DNA from: Falsiroseomonas sp050563545
GTDB lineage: Bacteria > Pseudomonadota > Alphaproteobacteria > Acetobacterales > Acetobacteraceae
DNA: 64,000 bases
NCBI RefSeq assembly: GCF_050563545.1
Contig: NZ_JBNXUM010000031.1
Coordinates: 1-64,000, forward strand
Reading direction: 5' to 3'
Below are positions 1 to 10,278 of the stretch, in pieces; within the stretch, counting starts at the first letter, position 1, and every line of letters begins with the position of its first letter. The position numbers were made by a program, and so were the translations under genes. Under the pieces are notes generated by a model. The model was not told where the DNA came from. It ran no database searches and worked only from the letters and a program-made list of their open reading frames with translations.

Positions 1-525
1 CCGCCGCCCGCGCCGCCGCCGCCGCAGCCCACCCAGACCGCGGGCACGGGCCAGACGCCCCCCACGGCCCGCCCGCAGGAGGACAGCCGCAGCGTGCTCA
101 ACACGCTGGAGCGCCTGCGCCAGCAGCAGGCCCAGCAGACGCCGCCGACCGCGCGGCCGAACCCGCAGCAGGGCCGCCCGACCGCCGGCGGCGGCGCACC
201 GAACGGCACCGCGCCGCTGACCCAGGGCGAGATCCGCGGCCTGGCCGAGCAGGTCTCGGAATGCTGGTCGGTGGATGGCGGGATGCTGAACCTCGACCAG
301 ATCGTCGTGGAGCTCCGCGTCCAGCTCGACGGGCAAGGAAACGTGCGCAACGTGGTGCCCGGAGAGCGCGGCATGCCGAGCGACCCGCGCGCCCGGGCGG
401 TCTATGAATCCGCGCGCCGCGCGCTGATGGCGCCGCAGTGCAACCCGCTGCGCGTCCCGCCCGACAAGATCCAGACGCTGATGGCGTCCACCTTCCGCTT
501 CAATCCCAGGGGACTCGTCCGATGA
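1..525 (+). CDS. tolA: TolA C-terminal part (partial, 5' end outside window)
   Basis: The frame is open from the first base and ends at TGA, so only the last 174 residues are seen. The visible part starts with a Pro/Gln-rich linker, as in the periplasmic stalk of TolA, and ends in a roughly 100-residue globular domain with VVELRVQLDGQGNVRN, typical of the TolA/TonB C-terminal fold. TolA links the inner-membrane TolQR motor to TolB and Pal in the outer membrane during cell constriction. Its stop overlaps the tolB start (ATGA), so the two are probably translationally coupled. The assignment rests mainly on the position directly before tolB and pal, because the C-terminal domain diverges strongly between families. 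Confidence 0.85.
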   Translation, partial: PPPAPPPPQPTQTAGTGQTPPTARPQEDSRSVLNTLERLRQQQAQQTPPTARPNPQQGRPTAGGGAPNGTAPLTQGEIRGLAEQVSECWSVDGGMLNLDQIVVELRVQLDGQGNVRNVVPGERGMPSDPRARAVYESARRALMAPQCNPLRVPPDKIQTLMASTFRFNPRGLVR

Positions 526-1898
526 CCCTCAAGCTGCCTTCGGTCATCACCCGCCGCCATGCGCTGTTCGGCGCCGGCGCCGCGATGGTGGCACCCGGAA
601 TCCTGACCTGGCCGCTGATGTCGCGTTCCGCGATCGCGCAGGGCGCGGTGATCGACATCACCCGCGCGCGCACCGATCCGATCCCGATCGCGATCCCGGC
701 GATGGCCGGCGCGGGCGGCGAGGCACAGCGCTACGGCCGCGACATCGCAGGCGTCATCCAGGCCAATCTCCGCAACTCCGGCCTGTTCCGCCCGGTGGAG
801 CGCCAGGCCTTCATCCAGTCGCCGGAAGCCGCGGCCGAGCGCCCGCGCGCGCAGGACTGGCGCGTCATCGGCGCGCAGGCCCTGACCACGGGCCGCGTGG
901 ATGCGCAGGGAGACCGGCTCCGCGTCGAGTTCCGGCTCTGGGACGTGCTGGCAGACACGCAGCTCCAGGGCACCGCCTTCACCGCGCCCGCCGCGCAGTG
1001 GCGCCGCATCGCGCACCTGATCTCCGACGTGATCTATGAGCGCATGCTGGGCGAGAAGGGCTATTTCGACACCCAGCTCGTCTACATCGCGGAAAGCGGG
1101 CCGCGCGACCGGCGCAACCGCCGCCTGGCGATCATGGACCAGGACGGCGAGAACCACCGCTTCCTGACCGATGGCAGCTTCCCCGCGCTCACGCCGCGAT
1201 TCCACCCCTCAGCGCGCCAGATCGCCTTCATGAGCTACAACCGCAACGAGCCGCGGGTCTACCTGTTCAACCTCGACACCGGGCAGCAGCAGATGCTCGG
1301 CAACTTCACGGGGATGACGCTCTCGCCGCGCTTCTCGCCGGATGGGCGGGGCGTGGCGCTGTCGGCGATGCGCGGCGGCAATGCCGACATCTTCGTCGTG
1401 GACCTGGCGTCGCGGCGCGAGAGGCAGCTGACCAATGGCAGCTCGCTCGACGTCTCGCCCTGCTTCTCGCCCGACGGGTCGCAGATCGTCTTCAACTCCG
1501 ACCGTGGCGGCGACCAGCAGCTCTATGTCATGTCGGCGGATGGCGGGAACGTCCGGCGCATCTCCTTCGGCAACGGGCGCTACGCGACGCCGGTCTGGTC
1601 GCCGCGCGGCGACCTCATCGCCTTCACGCGGATGAGCGGCGGGCAGTTCGCGATCGGCGTCATGCGCCCCGATGGCGGCGGCGAGCGCATCCTGAGCGAA
1701 GGCTGGCAGATGGAAGGGCCGACCTTCGCGCCGAACGGCCGCGTGCTGGCCTTCTACCGCGAGACGCGGGCGCGCGATTCGCGGGGCTCGGGCTACAGCT
1801 CGCGGCTCGCGCAGATCGACATCGCGGGCTTCAACGAGCGGCAGATGGTCACGCCGACCGACGCGTCGGACCCCGCCTGGTCGCCGTTGCTGTCGTAA
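522..1898 (+). CDS. tolB: Tol-Pal system beta-propeller protein TolB
   Basis: This 458-residue periplasmic protein has an N-terminal alpha/beta domain (about residues 30-170) followed by a six-bladed propeller. The PD40-type repeats are recognisable from motifs such as FSPDG, SPRFSPDGR and PVWSPRGDLIAF. TolB binds Pal and TolA and helps couple outer-membrane invagination to division. The ATG at 522 is chosen because it overlaps the tolA stop and gives a signal peptide beginning MTLKLPSVITRRHALFGAG. The twin arginine in that signal suggests Tat export, which is common in this group but unlike E. coli TolB. Length and gene order match the family, so confidence is high. Confidence 0.96.
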   Translation: MTLKLPSVITRRHALFGAGAAMVAPGILTWPLMSRSAIAQGAVIDITRARTDPIPIAIPAMAGAGGEAQRYGRDIAGVIQANLRNSGLFRPVERQAFIQSPEAAAERPRAQDWRVIGAQALTTGRVDAQGDRLRVEFRLWDVLADTQLQGTAFTAPAAQWRRIAHLISDVIYERMLGEKGYFDTQLVYIAESGPRDRRNRRLAIMDQDGENHRFLTDGSFPALTPRFHPSARQIAFMSYNRNEPRVYLFNLDTGQQQMLGNFTGMTLSPRFSPDGRGVALSAMRGGNADIFVVDLASRRERQLTNGSSLDVSPCFSPDGSQIVFNSDRGGDQQLYVMSADGGNVRRISFGNGRYATPVWSPRGDLIAFTRMSGGQFAIGVMRPDGGGERILSEGWQMEGPTFAPNGRVLAFYRETRARDSRGSGYSSRLAQIDIAGFNERQMVTPTDASDPAWSPLLS

Positions 1899-2004
1899 CG
1901 AATCAGCGAAGCGCGCCATGCCGGCCCCACGAAGCGTCGGCACTTTGCTTGACCTTGCGACGGGGGGCCGTTACGGCCCCGCCGTCATGACGAATACAGG
2001 GGGA

Positions 2005-2487
2005 ATGATGAACATCCGGATGCTCGGCCTGATGGCCGCTCTCGCGCTCGGCGCCTGCTCCTCGAATTCCGATCAGAACGCGAATGCCGACGGCGCCGGC
2101 GGCGCCGGCAGCGGCTCCGGCTCGGTCCGGCCGGGCAGCCAGGAGGACCTGGTCGCCAATGTCGGCGACCGCGTGCTGTTCGACTTCGACCGCAGCAACA
2201 TCCGCGCCGACCAGCGCCCGATCCTGGAGCGCCAGGCCGCGTGGATGGGCCGCTATCCGCAGGTGCAGGTGATGGTGGAGGGCCACACCGACGACCGCGG
2301 CACGCGCGAATACAACCTCGCCCTCGGCCAGCGCCGCGCCAATGCGGCGCGCGACGTGCTGGTCGCGGGCGGCGTCGCGTCGTCCCGCATCAGCACGATC
2401 TCCTACGGGAAGGACCGCCCCGCGGCGCTCGGCTCCGACGAGCAGGCCTGGGCGCAGAACCGCCGCGCGGTCACGGTCGTCCGTTGA
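2005..2487 (+). CDS. pal: Peptidoglycan-associated lipoprotein Pal
   Basis: Pal is an outer-membrane lipoprotein that binds peptidoglycan through an OmpA-like domain. The predicted 160-residue protein has a lipoprotein signal ending in the lipobox LALGAC, a low-complexity Gly/Ser/Asn linker, then the OmpA/MotB domain with VLFDFDRSNIRADQ and the peptidoglycan-binding signature GHTDDRGTREYN. The ATG at 2005 (or the adjacent one at 2008) follows a GGGGGA ribosome site. A longer in-frame start at 1918 would bury the signal peptide, so it is rejected. It lies 106 bp after tolB in the usual order. The stop codon is inside the left arm of a perfect 17-bp inverted repeat. Confidence 0.95.
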   Translation: MMNIRMLGLMAALALGACSSNSDQNANADGAGGAGSGSGSVRPGSQEDLVANVGDRVLFDFDRSNIRADQRPILERQAAWMGRYPQVQVMVEGHTDDRGTREYNLALGQRRANAARDVLVAGGVASSRISTISYGKDRPAALGSDEQAWAQNRRAVTVVR

Positions 2488-2520
2488 TGCAGCGGTCAAC
2501 GTCGTTGACCGCTGCATCAA
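2484..2520. repeat. Perfect 17-bp inverted repeat at the pal stop codon
   Basis: Bases 2484-2500 and 2504-2520 are exact reverse complements separated by only three bases (GTC). The left arm includes the pal TGA stop at 2485-2487. There is no T-run after the right arm, so it is not a canonical intrinsic terminator. It could protect the 3' end of tolB-pal mRNA from exonucleases, attenuate reading into cpoB, or be a protein site. Confidence 0.7.
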
Positions 2521-2585
2521 CGTCCTTGTGCCCTCAGGCGCCGGGCGCGGCCTCCGGCCGCTTGGCTCGCCGGACTCCCGGCGGA

Positions 2586-2617
2586 CCGCATTCGCGGCCC
2601 CGGCCCGCTTTGCGGGC
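2586..2617. repeat. GC-rich intergenic palindromes with ATTC and TTT loops
   Basis: The pal-cpoB gap contains small perfect hairpins: CCGC-ATTC-GCGG at 2586-2597 and GCCCGC-TTT-GCGGGC at 2603-2617. Similar ATTC-looped palindromes occur before purA (18677-18717), which suggests a dispersed intergenic repeat of the genome. Confidence 0.45.
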
Positions 2618-2649
2618 GGCGTATGCGTAGCAACTGCGGAGGAACCGCC

Positions 2650-3489
2650 ATGCGACGCCTCGGCGTCGTCCTCGCCCTGATCGTCGCGCTGCCCGGCGTC
2701 GCGCTGGCGCAGATGGACAGCCGCGAGGGCATCGCGCTGCAGAACCAGATCCTGCAGCTCCGCCAGGAGATCGAGGCGCTGCGCCGCGGCGGCGTCGCTG
2801 TCGCGCCTACGCCGTCGCGCCCGTCCTCGGGCGGCGGCGGATCGAGCGAGATCGTGCAGAGCCTGCTCGACCGCGTGCAGCGCATGGAGGAGGAGGTCCG
2901 CGCCATCCGCGGCCGCGCCGAGCAGGCCGAGTTCGCCCAGCGCCAGCTGCGCGAGCGCGTGGAGAAGCTGGAAGGCGACGTGGATTTCCGCCTGCAGCAG
3001 GTCGAGGGCCAGCGCGGGGGTGGCACGCCCGCCGTGCCGCCGCGCGGCGCGCCGCCCCCGCCGCCGCCCGTTGCCCCGCCGAGCCAGCCCGCGGCCAACG
3101 CGCCGCGCACGCCGCAGCAGGCGCTCGCCGCCGGCCAGGCCGCGCTCGGCCGCCGCGAGTTCCAGGCCGCCGAGGCCGCGGCGCGCGAGGTCATCGCCAG
3201 CCGCGACGCACCGCGCCAGGTGGATGCGCAGATCCTGCTCGGCGATGCGCTGATGGGCCGGCGCGACTTCTCGGCCGCGGCGATCGCCTATGACGATGCG
3301 CGCCGCCGCAGCCCGCAGGGCAGCCGCGCGCCGGAGGCGACCGTCGGCATCGCCAATGCCTTCATCGGGCTGAACAACAACCGCGACGCCTGCACGCTGC
3401 TGAACGAGCTGCGGAGCGCGAGCCCGAACTTGGCCGGTGCCGTCGCGGAGCGGGCTACTGATGCCAGGCGGCGGGCCCAGTGCCGCTGA
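2650..3489 (+). CDS. cpoB: Cell division coordinator CpoB (YbgF), Tol-Pal associated
   Basis: CpoB coordinates peptidoglycan synthesis with outer-membrane constriction and works beside the Tol-Pal complex in the periplasm. The 279-residue product has a signal peptide (MRRLGVVLALIVALPGVALA), a Gln/Glu/Arg-rich trimerising coiled coil from about residue 21 to 125, a Pro-rich linker, and a C-terminal TPR region with ILLGDALMGRRDFSAAAIAY. The ATG at 2650 is preceded by GGAGGA at proper spacing; an upstream in-frame start at 2623 would disrupt the signal peptide. The residue bias (many Arg, Ala, Pro) reflects genomic GC. Position after pal supports the call. Confidence 0.9.
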   Translation: MRRLGVVLALIVALPGVALAQMDSREGIALQNQILQLRQEIEALRRGGVAVAPTPSRPSSGGGGSSEIVQSLLDRVQRMEEEVRAIRGRAEQAEFAQRQLRERVEKLEGDVDFRLQQVEGQRGGGTPAVPPRGAPPPPPPVAPPSQPAANAPRTPQQALAAGQAALGRREFQAAEAAAREVIASRDAPRQVDAQILLGDALMGRRDFSAAAIAYDDARRRSPQGSRAPEATVGIANAFIGLNNNRDACTLLNELRSASPNLAGAVAERATDARRRAQCR

Positions 3490-3494
3490 TCTAG

Positions 3495-3612
3495 CCCTCT
3501 CCCCCGCTTATGGGGGAGAGGGTTGGGTGAGGAGGACATCGAAAAGGATGTCTGGCTCCGCGGCTCGGCGCGCCCCCGTCACCCATCCCTCTTCCCCCTG
3601 CGGGGGGAGAGG
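3495..3612. repeat. Pair of CTCTCCCCC/GGGGGAGAG intergenic hairpin repeats
   Basis: Two inverted-repeat units face each other in the gap between cpoB and tilS. Unit one is CCCTCTCCCCC at 3495-3505 pairing with GGGGGAGAGGG at 3512-3522, followed by TTGGGTGAGG. Unit two (about 3581-3612) carries the mirrored tail CACCCAT, then CCCTCTTCCCCC and GGGGGGAGAGGG. The same element recurs at 23699-23735. It resembles the widespread REP-like intergenic hairpins of proteobacteria. Confidence 0.6.
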
Positions 3613-3631
3613 GCTTGTCCGCTAACCCGCA

Positions 3632-4852
3632 ATGGCGGTCCCGCTGACCCAGGACGACTTCGCGGCGCTGATGGCGCCGCTCGGGCCGTTCGGGCCGCAG
3701 CCGCTTCTCGTCGCCGGCGTCTCCGGCGGGCCGCACAGCCTGGCGCTTGCGCTGCTCGCCGACGGCTGGGCACGTGCGCAAGGCGGGTCGCTTCTTGTCG
3801 TGATCTGCGACCATGGGCTGCGGGCCGAAAGCACCGCGGAGGCCGCCGGGGTCGCCGCGCTGCTGGCGGGGCAGGGGATCGCCGCCCGGGTCGTCCCGCT
3901 CCGCCTGTGCCCCGGCGCGGGCATGCAGGCCCGCGCACGGGAAGCCCGCCTCGCCGCCTTGCTGGAGGTCTGCGCCGACAGGGGCGCGCCCTGGCTGCTG
4001 CTCGGCCATCACCGAGCCGACCAGGCGGAGACGGTGCTGCTGCGCGGCCTCGCCGGCAGCGGGCCGGCGGGGCTCGCCGCCATGGCGCCGGCGCGGGCGC
4101 AGGGCCCGGCGCTTGTGCTGCGGCCCCTCCTCGGCGTCGCTCCGGCGCGGCTCGAGGCCGTGCTGGCCGCGCGCGGGATCGTTCCGGTCCGCGACCCCTC
4201 CAACCGCGATCCCCGTTTCGAGCGGGCGCGGCTCCGCGCGGCGCTCGCCGACCCCGACGGGGACGGCGCCTCCACGGCCGCCCTGGCCGAGGCCGCGTCC
4301 CGCCTGGGCGCTCGCCGGGCCGGGTTCGCCCGCGACATCGCCGTTCGCCTGGCCAAGGCTTCGCTCCTCCACGAGGCCGGCTTCGCCCGGCTGGACCTTC
4401 CCGCCCTGGGCAGCGACGGGGTGGCCGCCGCGGCGCTCGCGCTGCTGATCCGCGTCATCGGCGGCGGCGCGCACCTGCCCGCCGCGGCGGCGGTCGCGCG
4501 GCTGCTGGCGGCCGGGCAGGGGACGCTCGGCGGCGCCGTGCTGCGCCGCTCCGGCCTGCTGCTGCGGGAGGAAGCGGCGCTCGCTCCGCCCGTGCCCGCC
4601 GAAGGCGGCGCGCTGTGGGACGGGCGGTTCCGGCTGGAAGCCGCCGGACCCGGCCTCGATCTCGGCCCCGCTGGGCCGGCGGCGCGGAGGCTGCCCCGGC
4701 CCGCCTGGATGCCGGCCGGCGTCGCGCCGACGCTGCCCGCCCTGCTGCGCAACGGAGAACTGGCGGTCGTGCCCGCCCTGGCCTATCCTGATGCGACGAT
4801 CGCCGTCTGCCATGCGTTACGTTTCGCACCGCTGGCCGGGCCGGGCGCCTGA
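3632..4852 (+). CDS. tilS: tRNA(Ile)-lysidine synthase TilS
   Basis: TilS uses ATP and lysine to convert C34 of the CAU-anticodon tRNA-Ile to lysidine, an essential change for reading AUA. The 406-residue protein has the N-type ATP pyrophosphatase PP-loop near residues 30-37, the family segment CDHGLRAES, and LGHHRADQAETVLLR, a TilS hallmark. The order cpoB-tilS-ftsH matches alphaproteobacteria. The PP-loop reads SGGPHS, with His35 where most family members have Asp (SGGxDS). The C-terminal domain is short and Ala/Arg-rich. Start ATG 3632 gives a normal N-terminus, but no strong ribosome site is seen. TilS function is likely, given the other motifs. Confidence 0.9.
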   Translation: MAVPLTQDDFAALMAPLGPFGPQPLLVAGVSGGPHSLALALLADGWARAQGGSLLVVICDHGLRAESTAEAAGVAALLAGQGIAARVVPLRLCPGAGMQARAREARLAALLEVCADRGAPWLLLGHHRADQAETVLLRGLAGSGPAGLAAMAPARAQGPALVLRPLLGVAPARLEAVLAARGIVPVRDPSNRDPRFERARLRAALADPDGDGASTAALAEAASRLGARRAGFARDIAVRLAKASLLHEAGFARLDLPALGSDGVAAAALALLIRVIGGGAHLPAAAAVARLLAAGQGTLGGAVLRRSGLLLREEAALAPPVPAEGGALWDGRFRLEAAGPGLDLGPAGPAARRLPRPAWMPAGVAPTLPALLRNGELAVVPALAYPDATIAVCHALRFAPLAGPGA

Positions 4853-4977
4853 TCCGACCGGAATGCTGGGCCGGGCGCCGTGATTTGCCGCGTGCGGGCC
4901 GGATGGAAGAAGGCCCGGGGCGCACTATCTGTGAGGAGGCGCCGCCCCCGGGGGCGGCGAGGCATGGGAATCACCAG

Positions 4978-6897
<1,920 letters not shown>

Positions 6898-6948
6898 CAA
6901 CTTCGCTCCCCCGCTTGCGGGGAAGCGCCAGTGCAGGGAAAACCGCAG

Positions 6949-6980
6949 GGCGGGGACGAGCCATCGTCCCCGCCTTTTCC
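6949..6980 (+). terminator. Rho-independent terminator after ftsH
   Basis: GGCGGGGACGA (6949-6959) pairs perfectly with TCGTCCCCGCC (6964-6974) around a four-base loop and is followed by TTTTCC. It lies between ftsH and folP. A second near-perfect hairpin (6904-6914 with 6917-6927) precedes it. The structure fits an intrinsic terminator that ends or attenuates the tilS-ftsH transcript before folP. Confidence 0.75.
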
Positions 6981-7000
6981 TTGCCTGCACGGGGACCGCC

Positions 7001-8068
7001 ATGCCCGACACCTGGGTCGAGCCGATCGGGCTGTTGCGGGGCCGCGATGCCGCCGCGGCCATCGCCGCCGACCTCGCCTTGCCGCTGGGCGGCGGGCCTG
7101 CCGCCTTCACCATGGTCCGGCTGATCGGCCCGGGCGCACCCCAGGCGCCGCTGCCGCTGGCCGACGTGCCGGAGGAATGGCAGGCGCAGGTCATCGCGCT
7201 CACCAGGGGGGCGGTAAGCTTCGCGGGCTTCGAACTGACGCGGCCGCTGGTCATGGGCGTTCTCAACGCCACGCCGGACAGCTTCAGCGATGGCGGGCGG
7301 CATCTGGACCCGCGCGCCGCCATCGCCGCGGGGCATGCGATGCTGGAAGCTGGCGCCGACATCCTCGACATCGGCGGCGAGAGCACGCGGCCCGGCGCCG
7401 AGCCCGTCGGCGCGGAGGAGGAAGCCGAGCGCGTCCTCCCCGTGATCCGCGAACTCGCCAAGGCCGCGACCGTCAGCGTGGACACGCGCAACGCCCGGAC
7501 CATGCGCCTGGCGCTGGAAGCGGGGGCGGAGATCATCAACGACGTCTCCGCGTTGCGCCACGACCCCGATGCCGTGCGCGTCGCCGCCTGGTCGGAATGC
7601 GGCGTGATCCTGATGCACATGCTGGGCGATGACCCCCGTACCATGCAGCAGGACATCCGCTACGACGACGTCGCGCTGGAGGTCGCGCAGTTCCTCGCCG
7701 AGCGCGTGGAATGGGCCGAGGCGAACGGCATCGCGCGATCGCGGATCGCGCTCGATCCCGGGATCGGGTTCGGCAAGCGGCTGAAGCAGAACCTGGAGGT
7801 CACGCAACGCCTGCCGCTGCTGGCCGGGCTCGGCCGGCCGGTCGTCTTCGGCGGCAGCCGGAAGCGCTGGATCGGGGAGCTTTCGGGCGTCGAGGCCGCC
7901 GAACGCCGCGTTGCCGGCAGCGTCGGCGCGGCCGTCGCCGCCGCGCAGCGCGGCGCGTCCATCCTGCGCGTCCATGACGTCGCCGAGACCATCCAGGCGC
8001 TCGCCGTCCTGGGCGCGGCGGAGGCCGGCGCGGTCCAACCGGTGGACGCAGAGCCGGCGGAGGAATAA
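7001..8068 (+). CDS. folP: Dihydropteroate synthase FolP
   Basis: FolP condenses p-aminobenzoate with 6-hydroxymethyl-dihydropterin pyrophosphate to make dihydropteroate in folate synthesis, and is the sulfonamide target. The 355-residue protein has about 80 extra N-terminal residues before the TIM barrel, which starts at VMGVLNATPDSFSDGG. Further signatures are DIGGESTRPGAEPV, VSVDTRN, IINDVSAL, DPGIGFGK and GGSRKRWIG, covering the pterin and sulfonamide pockets. The ATG at 7001 is preceded by GGGGA. glmM begins 9 bp after the stop, the common folP-glmM pair. The long N-terminal extension is common in alphaproteobacterial homologues. Confidence 0.95.
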   Translation: MPDTWVEPIGLLRGRDAAAAIAADLALPLGGGPAAFTMVRLIGPGAPQAPLPLADVPEEWQAQVIALTRGAVSFAGFELTRPLVMGVLNATPDSFSDGGRHLDPRAAIAAGHAMLEAGADILDIGGESTRPGAEPVGAEEEAERVLPVIRELAKAATVSVDTRNARTMRLALEAGAEIINDVSALRHDPDAVRVAAWSECGVILMHMLGDDPRTMQQDIRYDDVALEVAQFLAERVEWAEANGIARSRIALDPGIGFGKRLKQNLEVTQRLPLLAGLGRPVVFGGSRKRWIGELSGVEAAERRVAGSVGAAVAAAQRGASILRVHDVAETIQALAVLGAAEAGAVQPVDAEPAEE

Positions 8069-8077
8069 TCAGCGTCC

Positions 8078-9457
8078 ATGAGCACGCGCCGCTATTTCGG
8101 CACCGATGGCATCCGCGGCACCGCCAACCGCCCTCCGATGGATGCCGCGACCGCGCTGCGTCTCGGCCAGGCCGCCGGGCGCTTCTTCAACAGGGGTGCG
8201 CATCGTCACCGCGTCGTGATCGGCAAGGACACGCGCCTGTCCGGCTACATGCTGGAGCCCGCGCTGACCGCAGGCTTCATCGGCGCGGGGATGGACGTGA
8301 TGATCGTCGGGCCGATGCCGACGCCGGCCATCGCGATGCTGACGCGCAGCCTCCGCGCCGATCTCGGCGTGATGATCTCGGCGTCCCACAATCCCTATGA
8401 GGACAACGGCATCAAGCTGTTCGGCCCCGACGGCCTCAAGCTGTCGGACGACGAGGAAGCCGCGATCGAGGCGATGATGACGGCGCCCGACAGCTGCGAG
8501 GGCTTGGCCGCGCCATCGAAGCTCGGCCGCGCCAGTCGGATCGAGGACGCGCCAGGCCGCTACATCGAGGCGGCGAAGGCCAGCTTCCCCAAGGGCCGCA
8601 GCCTGGAAGGGCTGCGCATCGCCGTGGATTGCGCGCATGGCGCGGCCTACAAGGTCGCGCCGACCGTGCTGTGGGAACTCGGCGCGGAGGTCGTGCCGGT
8701 CGGCGTGACGCCGGACGGGCTCAACATCAACCGCGAATGCGGCGCGACGGCGCCGGGCAAGCTCGCGGAGCTCGTGCGCGAACGCCGCGCGGATCTCGGC
8801 ATCGCGCTGGATGGCGACGCGGATCGCCTGGTGCTGGCCGACGAGCAGGGCGGCATCGTGGACGGCGACCAGATCCTGGCGCTGATCGCGGGGTCCTGGC
8901 ACCGCGACGGGCGGCTGCGCGGCACCGGCGTGGTCGCGACAGTGATGTCGAACCTCGGGCTCGAGCGGCATCTCGGCGGCATGGGGCTTGCGCTTCACCG
9001 CACCAGGGTCGGCGACCGCTACGTCGCGGAGCGCATGCGCGAGAGCGGCTGCAACCTCGGCGGCGAGCAGTCCGGCCACATGATCCTCTCGGATTTCGCG
9101 ACGACAGGCGACGGGCTGGTCGCGGCGCTGCAGGTCCTCGCGCTGCTGGTCGAGGAGAAGCGCCCGGCGAGCGAGGTCTGCCGCCGTTTCGCGCCGCTGC
9201 CGCAGAAGCTGGTCAACATCCGCTACGCCGGCGCCTCGCCGCTGAACGACGAGGAGGTCGCGGGCGCGATCGCGGCGGCGGAAGCGTCGCTCGGCAGCCG
9301 CGGCCGCGTGCTGGTGCGTGCGAGCGGGACCGAACCGCTGATCCGCGTCATGGCGGAAGCCGAGGACGAGGCCGAGGTCACCGCGACGGTCGAGGGCATC
9401 GCCGGCGTCATCCGCGCGCGCGCCGCGGCGCTGGCCTCGCGCAAAGCCGCCGAGTGA
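8078..9457 (+). CDS. glmM: Phosphoglucosamine mutase GlmM
   Basis: GlmM interconverts glucosamine-6-phosphate and glucosamine-1-phosphate, feeding UDP-GlcNAc for peptidoglycan and lipopolysaccharide. The 459-residue protein begins RRYFGTDGIRG, has the active-site phosphoserine loop MISASHNPYEDNGIK (Ser103), the Mg-binding loop ALDGDADRL, the sugar-binding GGEQSGH and the C-terminal phosphate-binding RASGTEPLIRVM. All expected motifs are intact and the length fits the family. It follows folP by 9 bp, and its stop overlaps the ATG of thiD (ATGA geometry), so the genes are probably co-transcribed. Confidence 0.97.
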   Translation: MSTRRYFGTDGIRGTANRPPMDAATALRLGQAAGRFFNRGAHRHRVVIGKDTRLSGYMLEPALTAGFIGAGMDVMIVGPMPTPAIAMLTRSLRADLGVMISASHNPYEDNGIKLFGPDGLKLSDDEEAAIEAMMTAPDSCEGLAAPSKLGRASRIEDAPGRYIEAAKASFPKGRSLEGLRIAVDCAHGAAYKVAPTVLWELGAEVVPVGVTPDGLNINRECGATAPGKLAELVRERRADLGIALDGDADRLVLADEQGGIVDGDQILALIAGSWHRDGRLRGTGVVATVMSNLGLERHLGGMGLALHRTRVGDRYVAERMRESGCNLGGEQSGHMILSDFATTGDGLVAALQVLALLVEEKRPASEVCRRFAPLPQKLVNIRYAGASPLNDEEVAGAIAAAEASLGSRGRVLVRASGTEPLIRVMAEAEDEAEVTATVEGIAGVIRARAAALASRKAAE

Positions 9458-10278
9458 TGCCCGGCCAGGGGCGCGTGCTGATCTGCGCCGGATCGGATTC
9501 CGGCGGCGGGGCAGGCATCCAGGCCGACATCAAGGCGGTGACCGCGCTCGGCGGCTTCGCGATGACGGCGGTGACCGCGCTGACCGCGCAGGACACCACC
9601 GGCGTGCATGGCGTGATGGGCGTGCCGGGCGACTTCATCCGCCTGCAGATCCAGGTCGTGCTGCGCGACCTCGGCGCCGATGCGATCAAGACCGGCATGC
9701 TGGCAGACAGCGCGACGATCGCAGCGGTCTGCGACGCGCTGGCGGCGTTCGGCCCCGGCATTCCGCTCGTCGCCGATCCCGTGATGGTGGCGAAGGGCGG
9801 CCATCCCCTGCTGGCGCCGGAAGCGGTCTCCACCCTGACGGCACGGCTGCTGCCGATGGCGGCTGTCATCACGCCCAACATCCCGGAAGCCGAGGCGCTG
9901 TCCGGCGTCGCGATCGGCGATGTCGCTGGCATGCACCGCGCCGCGGAGAGGTTGCTCTCCATGGGCGTGCGCGCCGTGCTGCTGAAGGGCGGCCATGGCA
10001 GCGGCGAGGTGCTGACCGACCTGCTGGCGACGCCGGACGGCACAGAAGCGTTCGAGAGCGCGCGCCTCGTCACGCGCCACACCCATGGCACGGGCTGCAC
10101 GCTCGCCTCCGCGCTGGCCTGCGGGCTTGCTCAAGGCATGGCGCTGCGCGACGCCGTGATCCGCGCGCGCGCCTATGTCCGCGCCGCGATGATCGCAGCA
10201 CCGGGCTTCGGCAGCGGGCACGGGCCGCTCGGCCATGGCGTCACCGTCGATCCCTCGCGCATCGAGAACCTGTCTTGA
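9457..10278 (+). CDS. thiD: Hydroxymethylpyrimidine/phosphomethylpyrimidine kinase ThiD
   Basis: ThiD phosphorylates hydroxymethylpyrimidine twice to the pyrophosphate used in thiamine synthesis. The 273-residue protein is a ribokinase-fold enzyme with CAGSDSGGGAGIQADIKA near the N-terminus, DPVMVAKGGHPLL, TPNIPEAEAL, LLKGGHG and the catalytic THGTGCTLASALA anion-hole motif. The ATG at 9457 overlaps the last base of glmM, which decides the start over a far upstream in-frame start inside glmM. Its own stop overlaps the TTG start of the next gene. No TPP riboswitch is expected or seen, because the gene is internal to an operon. Confidence 0.95.
   Translation: MPGQGRVLICAGSDSGGGAGIQADIKAVTALGGFAMTAVTALTAQDTTGVHGVMGVPGDFIRLQIQVVLRDLGADAIKTGMLADSATIAAVCDALAAFGPGIPLVADPVMVAKGGHPLLAPEAVSTLTARLLPMAAVITPNIPEAEALSGVAIGDVAGMHRAAERLLSMGVRAVLLKGGHGSGEVLTDLLATPDGTEAFESARLVTRHTHGTGCTLASALACGLAQGMALRDAVIRARAYVRAAMIAAPGFGSGHGPLGHGVTVDPSRIENLS

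Noticed and set aside
3700..3760. TilS as a pseudogene because of the altered PP-loop
   Set aside because: The frame is intact and the other TilS motifs are preserved; a substitution alone does not show loss of function.
9400..9470. TPP riboswitch before thiD
   Set aside because: thiD overlaps the glmM stop, leaving no leader to hold a riboswitch.
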